A stretch of 64,000 bases of DNA from Nepenthes gracilis (Eukaryota > Streptophyta > Magnoliopsida > Caryophyllales > Nepenthaceae). The notes under the pieces were generated by a model, which saw only the letters and a list, made by a program, of their open reading frames with translations, was not told where the DNA came from and did no database searches. Both the position numbers and the translations under genes were made by a program. The stretch is taken from the NCBI GenBank assembly GCA_033239525.1, contig BSYO01000024.1, positions 11,961,268 through 12,025,267 on the forward strand, read 5' to 3'. Shown here piece after piece: positions 24,784 through 35,701 of this stretch (position 1 is the first letter of the stretch; each line of letters opens with the position of its first letter).

Positions 24784-26252
24784 TGTTAGGGACACCAGCC
24801 TAAAATCTCAAACCATGGAACTTAAAAAATACATAAATCTAATATAACACATAAGATCCAAATAAAAGTCTTCAATAATATTCCGTCCATGTCCTCCAAG
24901 AATTTGCTGCTTAATCTAGAAGAAATTCTAAATATGTTTATAAATATGAGTCTAATACTTAACAAAGTGTGTGTATGTGTGTGTATATATATATATATAT
25001 AAGTCAAATGAAATGACAAAGAAACATAATTATAAATAAAAATTTGAAATGTTTAACTTTTCAATAAATGCATTCCAACAATAACTTCATACAAATTGCC
25101 AAAAATATATAAATATTCAAAACATACAAATCGTACGAAGAAAATCAAAATACCAAAATATTTAAAAACATGTAAAAAAATATAAGAAAATCAAAACATA
25201 TATGAAGAATAAGTTACTAATATTTTTGATAATTTTGAGCCGATACACTAGTAATTAATACTAGTAAGTGGGCTATTTACATTACCCCCATAGTCGGTAT
25301 CAAATAATGCTTTTTTTACAGTAAATGATAGGTATATTTTTTAAATATACTTAATATATTAGAACATCTTTGAATATAAGTTATCAAATTTCTTACAATA
25401 GTTCTCATTTATCAAATAGAGAACTCTATAAAAAATACATAAAATTTTTTCTCCCTATAGTAAAAGTATAAATGCAAATCATATCTCAAAATGGAGTTCT
25501 CATCAAATGAGCATGTAAGGTCAAATGTATCAAATATTTCATACTTTCCTTTATAATATCTCAATATAATAATATAATCTTTCAAAATACTCAAACATTC
25601 AATAAAAATAAATAAAATTTCTAATTTTTTTATAAAAATCAATCAATATTAAAATATTTGATGCAGTACATATACATATAACAATACTCAAAAAATGGGG
25701 TGCAAGGATGATATGTGTGAACATTTAAATAAGAATTGAAAGTAATATCAAAAGATTTAAATAATATATTAAAGAATGAGTTTAAAAATACTTACCTTAA
25801 ACTCCATATTTAACAAATTTGACGCAAAATAATTTAAAATTTTCTATTTTTTTCTTTCTCCCTCTTCTTTTTCTTCTTCTTTCCTTTTGTTTCTCCTTTT
25901 TCTCTCCTTTTTTCCACCATAAATGAAAAAATCGGGACAAGGGGAAATCAAATACCTAAATCAGCACACAAGTATCGGTCAGGTGCTTATCAAGTACTAT
26001 ACCCATGTATATATACTTATGAGAGTTGTATCAGCTACACTTCAAGCACGACCTATTCTACCCAAATTATGTATGAGCATCCCATATGCGCTCCTTAGGC
26101 ACAAATATTCTATTAAAATGTACACATGTGATACACTTGTGCCAATCAGGTGCTAATCCTATTTCCTTAAATTTTAATTTTTTTAAAAAAAATTTATTAT
26201 ATAATTTTTTCTTATATTAATTCAATGCATAAGCATTACGATATCATAAACA
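24784..26252 (-). mobile_element. Probable solo LTR or LTR fragment (Tekay-like, minus orientation)
   Basis: Opens TGTTAGGGACACCAGCC, like the LTR opening TGTTAGGAATGTGGGCC at 35702. It then follows the same internal order: repeated AAAATC/CATACAAATCG motifs (25100-25200), a long AT stretch, CTTACCTTAAACTCC, then a pyrimidine tract (25850-25915) and a GC-richer upstream region with GGCACAAATATTCTAT, which also occurs in the 35702-38552 LTR. Right end and target duplication not clear. Confidence 0.5.
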
Positions 26253-26533
26253 TTAATTAAGAAATTGGGTATTTCATTTTCACACCACTTGGCCTGGTTA
26301 ATAACTCATTGGGTCCTTTTTTGTTAAAATGGAGTATAAAAAAATTATTTATTTGATAATTAGAATGAATACTTTTAACAATTATCTACTCCGCACTTGG
26401 CTATACGTTATTTGTCATGGATATGATAACTGATATATTAAAGGTGCATCATTTTCGGACCTCTCATATTGGAAAAATGTCCTCTTAATACTTTAATACT
26501 TATATCGGATATGGACCGAATTGTCTCACTACG

Positions 26534-26585
26534 TACACCTAGCCTTCCAAGCTAATGATGCGAGTTCAATTCTCGCTACACGCTC
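26534..26585 (+). pseudogene. 3' half of a tRNA-Gly(UCC)-like sequence, plastid type
   Basis: CCTAGCCTTCCAAGCTAATG (anticodon TCC) is followed by a T-arm with GCGAGTTCAATTCTCGC and acceptor end TACACGCTC. As recalled, plastid trnG-UCC exon 2 has GCGGGTTCGATTCCCGC and TACCCGCTC; most differences are C-to-T or G-to-A. The plastid gene has an intron in its D-arm, which would explain why only this half is present. Confidence 0.55.
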
Positions 26586-26650
26586 TATAATTATCAATAT
26601 ATAATTGAACTGAATACACAATTTATAAAATTTTCTCATCTTCATGCTAA

Positions 26651-26724
26651 GTATCCATGATTGAATGGTTAAAACGTCTTACTCATAATTGATAAATTTG
26701 TAAGTTCAATTCCTACTTGATACA
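26651..26724 (+). pseudogene. Decayed plastid-type trnI-CAU
   Basis: 74 bases colinear, with no indel, with plastid trnI-CAU as I remember it; the anticodon arm keeps ACTCATAATT. I count 14 differences, 12 of them C-to-T or G-to-A, the pattern expected when organellar DNA sits methylated in the nucleus. Both stems are weakened, so a functional tRNA is unlikely. It lies 66 bases after the tRNA-Gly-like half. Confidence 0.75.
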
Positions 26725-29100
26725 CGTCCCCATCCTAAAAAATGTCTTGATGATCAAAATGGTAAGTATGCAAGTCTCAAAATCTTGTGCTAAACAACAT
26801 AGTTGTTTGAGTCCCTTTTTTTAGAATAACTCATGTAAAAAAAAATTGAATGAAATTTGTTTGGCCTGACCTAAGAGCGGATAGCTAATATATTTCATTT
26901 ATTAAATATGGATGTATACAAAAATTCTTAGAACAAATAAATGACCCGCCCCAGATTTCAAGTTCTTTTATGGGTGTTGAAGATAGGGTCCCAATTGGCA
27001 GAAAAGTCTCGTAACCTCTTGAGATCTAAAGTAAATTTTATAATCCACAATACATTTTGTATTTTTTTCCTTACAAATAAACCGAATCGAGCTGATTTGA
27101 GAAGTGTTCAAATTTTACTTTATCATTTTTATATTGGATAAGAGATCAAATTAAACCGTATATTCTTTGCTCATGCTCTGCATGAAAAAAAAAAAAAGGC
27201 AAACTCTAACTTAGCTCATACTTGGCTCAAAGCTCAATTCGTTAACATATAAATGAATTGAGTTCTAACTTGTCCCTTGACTTTTTTCGTAATACATACA
27301 TGAGTCGAGTTGAGAAAAATTTGAGCTTAGCTTATTTGTTAGACTAAAGTCATAAATGAGTCGAGCTCGGGCTTTCAAATAGTCTATTCACACATATTCA
27401 AAGGACTCCATATGTGAATTTAACCCATATAAGTGCCTATTATTCCTTAAATAAGTATATTATAATCACCTAATCAACCTACTTATGATTCCATAAATGA
27501 ACTAATCACAAGTCCATAAGTAGGCTTTACTAAGTCTATGGACATAAATAAATTAAGCTGGTTACATTAAAAATCGTCTTATTTATTTAATGAGTTTCAA
27601 AATTATACTTTGATGTTTCTCATTTTATTAAACAGAAAATTCCAAGCAAGATTTTATCAAGTCAAGCATTCAAGCTATTTACAAACAATTTTTCTCATAT
27701 ACAAACCTACTCTATTGGTATTTGACTATCACAGCACAAATAATTGTATTTAAAGGCCATAAACATTCTAAAACTTCTCAAAATATAATTCAGTAGAAAT
27801 TTTATTAACATGAAATTTCAAGTTCTCATTTTTTTTTGAGTTTATAAGGCTAATTCCTAGCAAATAAGAATGATTTGAGATTTAAACTAATATTAAGTGC
27901 AAATTTACATAACTTATGCGCTAATTATGATAACCTTTATGCGAATTTAAAAGTCATACTTCTTTTAAAAAAGATATAATTAATATATCTGTAATTTTTA
28001 TTATTAGGTAATAATTAAATAATGAAAATCAAAACATATAAAAAATTATATATAATATTTTTATAAGTTTTTATATTATTAGTATTCATTAAATATTTAA
28101 TTTAAAAGTAAAAATATTAAAAATAATTATTTAAATAATTTTTTTAAAATTTAAATTTTATTCATTATGTTTTTTTTATCTAACCAATAAAAAAAAAAAA
28201 TAGTCATACGATTCTACACTCAACCCATTGAATGGTTAAGAGGCTAAATTTTTAGGGGCCCCACCATTTTAACTAATCGTGGACTTCAGTTTTCAATAAT
28301 GATTGATCCTGCGGTGATGAGCTCACGTTGTCTTCAACAACATCGAGCGCAGCCTTTGCCTTGACCACGTGAGGGGAGTTACCACGCCCAATCTTTTAAT
28401 ATAATATGACATAATATTATTTTATTATTAAATACATATTAATCTAATAATTAATATTTTAAAATAATAAAGTACATAAATATTTTTATTTAATTTTATA
28501 AAAGTTATTATAATATTTAAATAGTTATATTAAATAATAATACATTAGTTTACATTTTTTTAATATTTTTTTAAAAAGTTAAATTTTACCCTTTAAATTT
28601 CAATCCAGCGAATAAATAAAATGTTTAAATTTATCTTTATTACATATTTGACCTTCTCAAAATCTAAAAGCACTAAAGTCTCATACTTTGGGCCATTGAA
28701 TTTAATTTTTATTTTGATATTGATTCTTATATTAGATTTTTATTTTTATTGGTATCTAATCATTTTAATAGCTCACAAGTTTATTAATTTTGTACATTTT
28801 TTAAGTTTTTTTAATTATTACATATATATAATCATATTGCTTATGATGATGGTAATTGAATTTAAATTAGTACTGAATTAAACCTTAGAAATATATATTT
28901 AAAAAATTAAATAAATATTTCTAATTTTCTTGTCGGTGTCTAATAGTTTCTAGATAAGAAAATCACTCAATGGCAATGCCATTCTTAAGGCATGAATTTT
29001 TATTTTTTTATATATAATTTGTGTATTGTATTTATTTTTTTTTATATAAATTTAATATATAAATAATTTATACATATTAAAAAAGTACTTTTTGTGCTAA
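26725..29100. other. AT-rich spacer with one GC-richer patch
   Basis: Mostly featureless A/T-rich DNA. A patch at about 28205-28395 (GGGGCCCCACCATTTTAAC through CCACGTGAGGGGAGTTACC) is GC-richer and may be a transposon scrap, but I cannot assign it. No gene supported. Confidence 0.45.
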
Positions 29101-29127
29101 CGTTGAACAATTAAATTTTGACCCCGA

Positions 29128-29318
29128 CAAAACGTGTGCTCGAGCGGCTAGAAGGCGAGCAGCGAGCGGGCATCCTTCTAGATTTTTGGCTCGAGCGGAT
29201 GTCGAGCTCCTGGCGAGCGGCACCCTACTGTTTTTTCGGCTCGAGTGGGAATCGAGCGCCAGGCGGGCGCGGGGGCTTCGGATCGGCTTGAGCGACTGGA
29301 GGGCGGATAGAACGGATT
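29128..29318. repeat. GC-rich imperfect repeats with GCTCGAG motif
   Basis: About four degenerate units of 47-55 bp, each opening GCTCGAGCGG, GCTCGAGCGG, GCTCGAGTGG or GCTTGAGCGA and containing GGCGAGCGGC or GGCGGGCGCG. Surrounded by AT-rich DNA. Similar in style to the array at 20717, though the units are not the same. Confidence 0.65.
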
Positions 29319-29499
29319 TTAAACCGACAACCCACAACCCAACTTTAATACAATAATACATATGGTTACGAAACATGCCAATTAAATAAATGTCTCTAAC
29401 ACACACATATATATATATATATATTAATTATATAAAAACTGTAAAAGAGTTAGTACGTACAATTCAAAGTTTGAGAGGAGTTGCTAAGTACGCGGAATT

Positions 29500-30693
29500 G
29501 AACAATTCACAGTCTAGCGTGGATTTGTGGGAAATGCATCTCATTGGAGAGATGTATGTAGTACTAAGTATATTTCTCTTTTTTTTTTTAGCAGGTAAGA
29601 AAAATCAAATTAATGAGATAAAATTTCAAACATAAAAATTTATTATTAAATTAAATATTTAATAAATATTAATATTATAAAAATATTATATATAATTTTT
29701 ATAACTTAAATTATCTACTTATTAATTAAAAATTCAGCAGTAAATGTGAAAGATGTACTAAGTATATCTCTCCAAAAATTATTTACCACAAAACTTGTCT
29801 AGAGTGGCGTTTATGTAGAGAAAAATGAGCTTCATGAATAAATTAAGATACTGATATGATAGTGATTTAGGATTTTTGGTTACTTTCGTGTATGTGTCAT
29901 AACAAATGGATAATTATCAAAAGGTCATAAGATATTTGTGTAAGGGTTGGCTGAAGGTCAGCAAAGATGCGATGTACTAACGAGGATTGATATCTTATGC
30001 CTTCTCTCAAAGTGAAATTTTTTTCAAATTGGAATGGGCCTAATTTCAAAATATATTAATGATGCCATCTGTAAAAATCCATACTAAAACTTCAATATAG
30101 CACTATCTTTATACCTTTGTTAAAGGCTATATTAGAAGATGAATTATTTCATATTAATTGAGCAAAAATGTTACTTTTTGTTTATAAATAAAAAGACTTT
30201 TTTTTACCTTTAAGACGTCTTTTTTTTAAAAAAATTGTGCTAGAATAAGATTAGCTATTAGATATATTACTCGCTTTCTTCTAAAAGTGGACAGGACTTT
30301 CAAATGAACTTAGATCCGATCTCAGAACCTAACAAATACGTTATTCAATATGAAATGGTCAACATAAATTTCGTGTTGATATAGTAGCATGAAAATATTA
30401 GGTAAGAAACAATATAAACTAAGACAGCCTTGATGTTGTTTTTGTTTTTTTTATGCATTTTGTCCTAAAGTTTTGAAGAAAAATGGATACCTAACTAACA
30501 AATGCGAAAAAGATAGGCTTGCGGGATGGACCAAATTAACATACAACTCTACATAAAGTTTATTTATTAGTTAAATAACTTTCATTATTAAGTAATTTCA
30601 GAGCAATTATACATAAGTACTTTTCAATCATTTAAAAAATATTTTTAAAATTATAACATTTGATAATATTAATTATCTAAATAAAAATAAATA
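29500..30693 (+). mobile_element. 1.2-kb dispersed repeat, copy A (unknown family)
   Basis: Runs from GAACAATTCACAGTC to about AAATAAAAATAAAT and matches, in reverse complement, 36988-38132. Shared landmarks include GGAAATGCATCTCATTGGAG, ATGAGCTTCATG, TACTAACGAGGATTGATATC, AATATAGCACTATCTTTATA and GGCTTGCGGGATGGACC. Homology stops abruptly at both ends, which marks the limits of a mobile unit. No terminal inverted repeats, no clear target duplication and no protein motif were found; a non-autonomous or truncated element is likely. Confidence 0.65.
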
Positions 30694-31016
30694 AATAAAT
30701 ATAATTCTATTTACAAATAATTTAAAATTTAATACGTCTCTGGATTCAAATTATTGAACGAATTAGAGAGCCGCTTGATCTCGACAGGTAGATTGAATCG
30801 AAGCGAGTTTGATTTTTGTTATTTCAAATCAAGATTCTACACACTACAACTAATAAACAAGTGATCAAAAGACGGCGGTACTCACCCCTGGATTTATCCT
30901 CGATACTCAAATTAGAAATATTTCTTAATTAGATAGAAAGATGGGAGAAATGTAAAGTAATGCGTAAATGTATATACGAGAGGATTGAGGGTCTGGTTGG
31001 AGGACTTTACTCTAGT

Positions 31017-31492
31017 AGTACGCTTAAGAGGTAAGCGGCTTAGAAAATAAAGTGTGCTTGATTGGAAGTGGTTTAGAGAATGAAGTATGCTCACCTAAGA
31101 GCGACTTAAAGAGAGAAATGTGCTTGACTAGAGAGCGGCTTAAAGAGAGAAGTGCGTTCAACCGAGGAGCAATTTTGAGGTGGAGAACTGAACTCTAACA
31201 AGTGCGCTCGACTAGAGAGCGGTTTTGAAGTAGAGAATAGAGCTCCGATGAGTGTTCTTGGTTAATGAGCAACTTTGAGGTAGAGGACAATGAGTGCGCT
31301 CGACTAGGGAATGGATTTGAGGTAGAGAACAAGACTCTGATTAGTACGCTCAACTAAGGAGCGATTTTAAGATGAAAGATTAAGTTCTCGTGAATGCGCT
31401 CAATTAGGGAACGATTTTAAATTAAATAATAGAGTTCTGATGAGTGTATTCAGCTAGAGAGTAGTTTTGAGATGGAGGATTGAGCTCCGATG
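31017..31492. repeat. Two-tier minisatellite: 34-bp units then 50-bp units
   Basis: Four units of 33-34 bp (31017-31150; AGTGTGCTTGATTGGAAGTG type, ending TTAAAGAGAGA) pass directly into seven units, six of exactly 50 bp and one of 42, starting at 31151, 31201, 31251 (42 bp), 31293, 31343, 31393 and 31443. The 50-bp unit reads AGTGCGCTCGACTAGAGAGC then GGTTTTGAGGTAGAGAATAG then AGCTCCGATG. Its first 25 bases resemble the 34-bp unit, so the longer unit seems to be an expanded form of the shorter. Confidence 0.9.
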
Positions 31493-31706
31493 AGTAAGAT
31501 TTTTAGAAGAAAATAATGTGATAGTTTCAGTATGAGAGAGAGAGAGAGATCCATTGTATAGTCATTTGGCTTTCCAGTGTCAAGATCGATCCTTCAAATG
31601 GTGTGCAGGTCACTGGAACTTCAAAGAGTCTTCAAGAGAAGGATCACTAAGGATCGATCTCGAGAGAGAGATGCTTTCCCCTCCCCTTCATCTCTGGAAC
31701 TCTTTC

Positions 31707-33693
31707 TGTAATAACCCGGATTTTTGTTCGGATTAATTAAATATTAATTATAATTTTGGACAAATTGGACGTGACAAAATTTATTAAATATTGAGAAATT
31801 TTCGGAGAATATTTGGATTGATTGAGTTCGCCGGAATGCGCCCATATTGTTGTCCAAATGCCAAGTTGGATTTAAAAATAAAAGAAAATTTAAAATGGGA
31901 TATATATATATATATATATTAATTTAGAAAAAAAAAAGAAGAAGGAAGATGGATAAGGATGGAAAAAAAAAAAAGAGAAAAGAAAATGCAGGAGATAAGA
32001 TCGGAGAGAGAAAGGGGACGCGAGCAGAGGAGAGAGAGAGGGTTGGTTCGGGCACTTCGAGACATCCTTTCTTCAGATCTGCAAAGTATGAGGTCCAGTC
32101 AAGTATCTGTAAACCCCCTCTTTAGTCTAATTTAATTTCTGACATATTTTGGATACTGTTTGGATTTTTACTAACATACATGTATTTTTATATGCCTAAA
32201 TTATTTATTCTGGACATGCATGTGTAATTCATTGGATGTTTTGGGAATTGTTGGACTGGGTTTTATAATTTTGGAGAATTTAATATTTTTCTGAAAGTCT
32301 GAATAATTTAGAGGACACTGTATATTTTTATATTAATATATTTATATAAAAATATTCACAAAATTTGCATTGGCCGTATATTTTCACATGCACGTGCCGA
32401 GATGTGGTCACTACATTTGGATTTGAAAATTGGATTCTCTGGCGATCTCCCGACGGGGAGATTATTTTGTTATTTGAAAATCCCTTTCAGAGGAAAGGCT
32501 TGGAGTAGTGACCATTCTTTGGATAATTTGATTTGACCTCCCGACAAACTTGAAAATGCACCCAAAATCGCGGGTGGCAAAACATAGTGAGCTTTCTATG
32601 GGTACACAAAGACATGAATTTTGGCTAAGGTTACCGGAATTATGTGTAACCCTTCCTTTAGTCTTTAAATAATGAGAACCTTCTATAATTTGTATTTTTG
32701 TATTAATTGGTTTTGGACTTTGATTTGAATATAGATTTTGGACTTGGATTTAAGATTCGCTAATTTTGCTTTTGGGCTTGGTATGTCTCGTACAGATTTT
32801 GATTATATATTTTGATCCGAACATTTGGAACATTGGTTAGCGCACGCTATTGGATCATCCGGCTGTCGACCGCCCCGGATCACAAGCTGATCGGGCATTG
32901 GAGTTGGATTTGGATTTGGACTCGGAGTTGGACTTGGACTCGGCATCCGGCTATCGGATTCTGCCTCTCCGATCACAAGCTGATCGGGCATTGGATTTGG
33001 ACTTGGACTCGGATCGACATCGATTTTGGAATTGGTTCCATCTATTTTGGTTATATATATATATTTATATATATACGTCTAAGTATTTTGGAAATTTGGA
33101 CATTTATTTGGACTTGGACATTTGATTTGAGTATACCATTGGATTTTGAAATTTGGATTTTGGTTTTGGTTGGAATTATCTTATCGGGATTTGGATTTAT
33201 TTTGAAATTTGATTGGATTTTCATCCATTGACCTCATCCCGATTTATTGGACTCCTTTTGACTAAATATGATACTTACCGGCATTAGGCTCATTTTTCTG
33301 CTTTGTCCCTTCGTAGAAGTTTGGATGCGAACAAGAGGGGACCATATTCGTCCGATTTGGTGAGTTCAGTTTTATTATGGTTTATATTGATATTTGATAA
33401 ATTTGGATTATGGAATTGGCCGGATATAGGCTTATTGTTATATGTTGAAAATAGTTGAATATTTGTTATGTTTGATTATGATTTTTTTGGGTTGGATTAT
33501 TATCTCCCTTACGATGATCGTAGAGCAGGTCGTATTTATTTTGCTCGAACTCGATGAGGTCTGTGAGGATTTTAATTTTGTTAAGTATATTTTGGTTTGT
33601 CACACCCGAATTTTGGGACTTAGTATTAATTGTTCAAAATTATTTGAAAATTCAGATTTTAGAAATTGACCTGCTTGGTTCGAGTTCGTGACA
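31707..33693 (+). mobile_element. Solo LTR (Tekay/Del-like) with CTTTC target duplication
   Basis: Opens TGTAATAACCCGGATTTTTG and ends GAGTTCGTGACA; CTTTC flanks both sides (31702-31706 and 33694-33698). A purine-rich leader (31925-32045) precedes TATCTGTAAACCCCCTC. Length 1987 bp and the opening fit chromovirus LTRs. No internal region remains. It is inserted into the older element at 30723-34860. Confidence 0.78.
32857..33030. repeat. 88-bp tandem duplication and TTGGA-type low-complexity tract in the solo LTR
   Basis: ATCCGGCT occurs at 32857 and 32945, and GATCACAAGCTGATCGGGCA follows in both copies. Each copy ends in hexamer-like TTGGATTTGGACTTGGACTC repeats, which continue more loosely to about 33230. 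Open frames here only reflect the repeat. Confidence 0.8.
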
Positions 33694-35701
33694 CTTTCCC
33701 TCATGAGTCTCTCTTTTTTTCCTTCTATGGAGGATGTGTGATGCCTTTTAGAGAGGGTGCTGGTTAGCCCTCCTTGGGCTCTCCGACCCCGCACTTATGA
33801 GTGACCGACACTATACTACGCCTATCATTAGTACTCTAAGTTGCAAATATTCTCATTACGATAGACTAGCCATCGTCACCTGCGAGTCATCCCTCTGTCG
33901 GTGTAGGGGATCATTTGGTGGCTGCAATTATTAAGAATTTGTTGGCTGAACTGGAACTAACTGTGTCATGCTGATGGAACTGTCCCGCAATAGGCTTCAG
34001 TGACCCGTGTGGCTCCGCTCCGCCTTGGTCGGCACAGATTTGGGCCTTCCACAATCAGCTTTATACTTTGGGTTTTGCTGAACTTTCGTTGGGCTACTAT
34101 TTCTCAGACGATTTTCTTCTGTAGGTCAAATTCTGGATTAACCCGTTAGGTATCGAACCCATTATTAGCCGCCTATGACAGAAGGTTTGAAATTTCAACT
34201 CTCAACATGTTCTAATAGGACATCACCTGCTGGTCTACACGCTTTCCCTTCCTAGGCACGCTCCTTTCCAAGACGTTCTGCAACTCTTACTCTGTTCGAC
34301 AAAATTTGGTGCTGATTTGATTCTCTGTCGATAGCGATTCTTTGCCCATAGTGATATTTTAACGTTAGCACAATCTCCTCAATTTAATACTAGTTGATCC
34401 CCTACCCCGACTATAATTAGAGGGGCTCTCTACACCTTGCATCACAAATCATTTTCATCAGCCAAGTGGTGTGAAAGCTTGAGAGGTGGCATAGAGCCTA
34501 CGCAACTACTAGCCAAGATTGGCGGGAGTTCTTCTCCAATGTTTAAAATCGATACTCGTTGCTGCGTCTAAAATCTGCCTTGGTTTCCATCTTTTGGACT
34601 CAGCTTGAACCCTCCTCATGTTGTATGGTTTGAAGCACTGATTTTGGGGTCGATTTTCTCTTCTCCCAACCGGTGTCGGGCAATCCTCTGCAAGGTGGAG
34701 GGTTATTCTACCCTATGTTAGGGGAGGAGCTTTTCTTTTCTTTTTCTTTTTTCTTTTTTTGAGTCCAGACGGACCCTAACTTCTAACACCGCATTGGGTC
34801 TGGCAGAAACTCACGGCCCTAGCCTTCTGATGGCTACTTTGCTTTATAAGTTATTTATTATTCACACGATTCGTCCTTTTTTCTAACTTTTTTCCGTCTA
34901 ATAATTAAATATGCTGAATTTTTAAATTAAAAAAATTAACTTTAATTATTTATTAGTTAATTAAAAAAAGTATTGAAAAATAACCCTTCAATTTTTTTGA
35001 AATATAATTTGAATTAAAAAAAAAAACACAAACAGTCAATATTGTTTTTGTTTGACTTAAAACCTTATTGGTTAAAATTTATTCAAGTCTGGCTTACTAA
35101 CGTTGACATATTTTATGAGCCCATTTACTTAGTAAATAATTTTAAAATAGGCGTTGATCATAATATTCCTTTATAATAAATAAATTGCTTAAGCCAATTT
35201 GAAATTGTTGGGTTACAAGATTAATCTTAACTCAATATTAAACTCAAATTAAATTCTAGAAAAATTCGATAGGAAATCAAATATTAGTTAGAAGTATGAT
35301 ACTTAGAATTTTTCATATTGTGGTACAACTCTATTCCCTAATATGCAAGAATACTGTTATAATACAAACCTTACTTTGATTAGCTTGCAAATATTCTGAT
35401 ATATGATTTGTATGTAGATTCGATAAGTGTTTATGTTTAGAAGAGTCTGGTCAATAGAATATCTAATTAGAAAAATCAAAAGATGTCTAAATAGTTGTTG
35501 GTTGACAGATCTAAAGATAATCTAGATATTCAAAAGTATTGTGTTTGTGAGGTCCACTACATTTATTTATCAGTAATTCTTATCATATAGTTAAATTTTA
35601 ATGATGATTGAAAGTTCAGAGTACTTTTTTTTCTAAAGAAGTTGTTCAAGAGTATATTCGTGATCATATTATAGCTGAAGCCTGTGAATCTGGCCAAATT
35701 G

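Larger units (their letters stand above)
30723..34860. mobile_element. Old LTR-type element with minisatellites, split by a solo LTR
   Basis: 30723-31706 continues at 33699-34860 once the solo LTR at 31707-33693 and one target copy are removed. The left part resembles 55015-55600 (ACTCACCCCTGGATTTATCC against ACTCACTCCCTAATTTATCC; TTTCTTAATTAGATAGAAAG against TTTCTTAGGAAATAGAAAG), both followed by minisatellites and then pyrimidine-rich sequence. The right part (33699-34860) is a GC-balanced, T/C-rich region without ORFs, like the end of an LTR or a leader. Family and orientation not assigned. Confidence 0.5.

Noticed and set aside
32812..33231. 139-codon open frame rich in Trp/Asp/Leu
   Set aside because: Encoded by TTGGAY hexamer repeats inside a solo LTR; overlapping frames are all repetitive.
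33699..34860. GC-balanced island considered as a mitochondrial insertion
   Set aside because: No organellar gene or rRNA motif could be read, and rejoining across the solo LTR makes it the continuation of the older LTR-type element.
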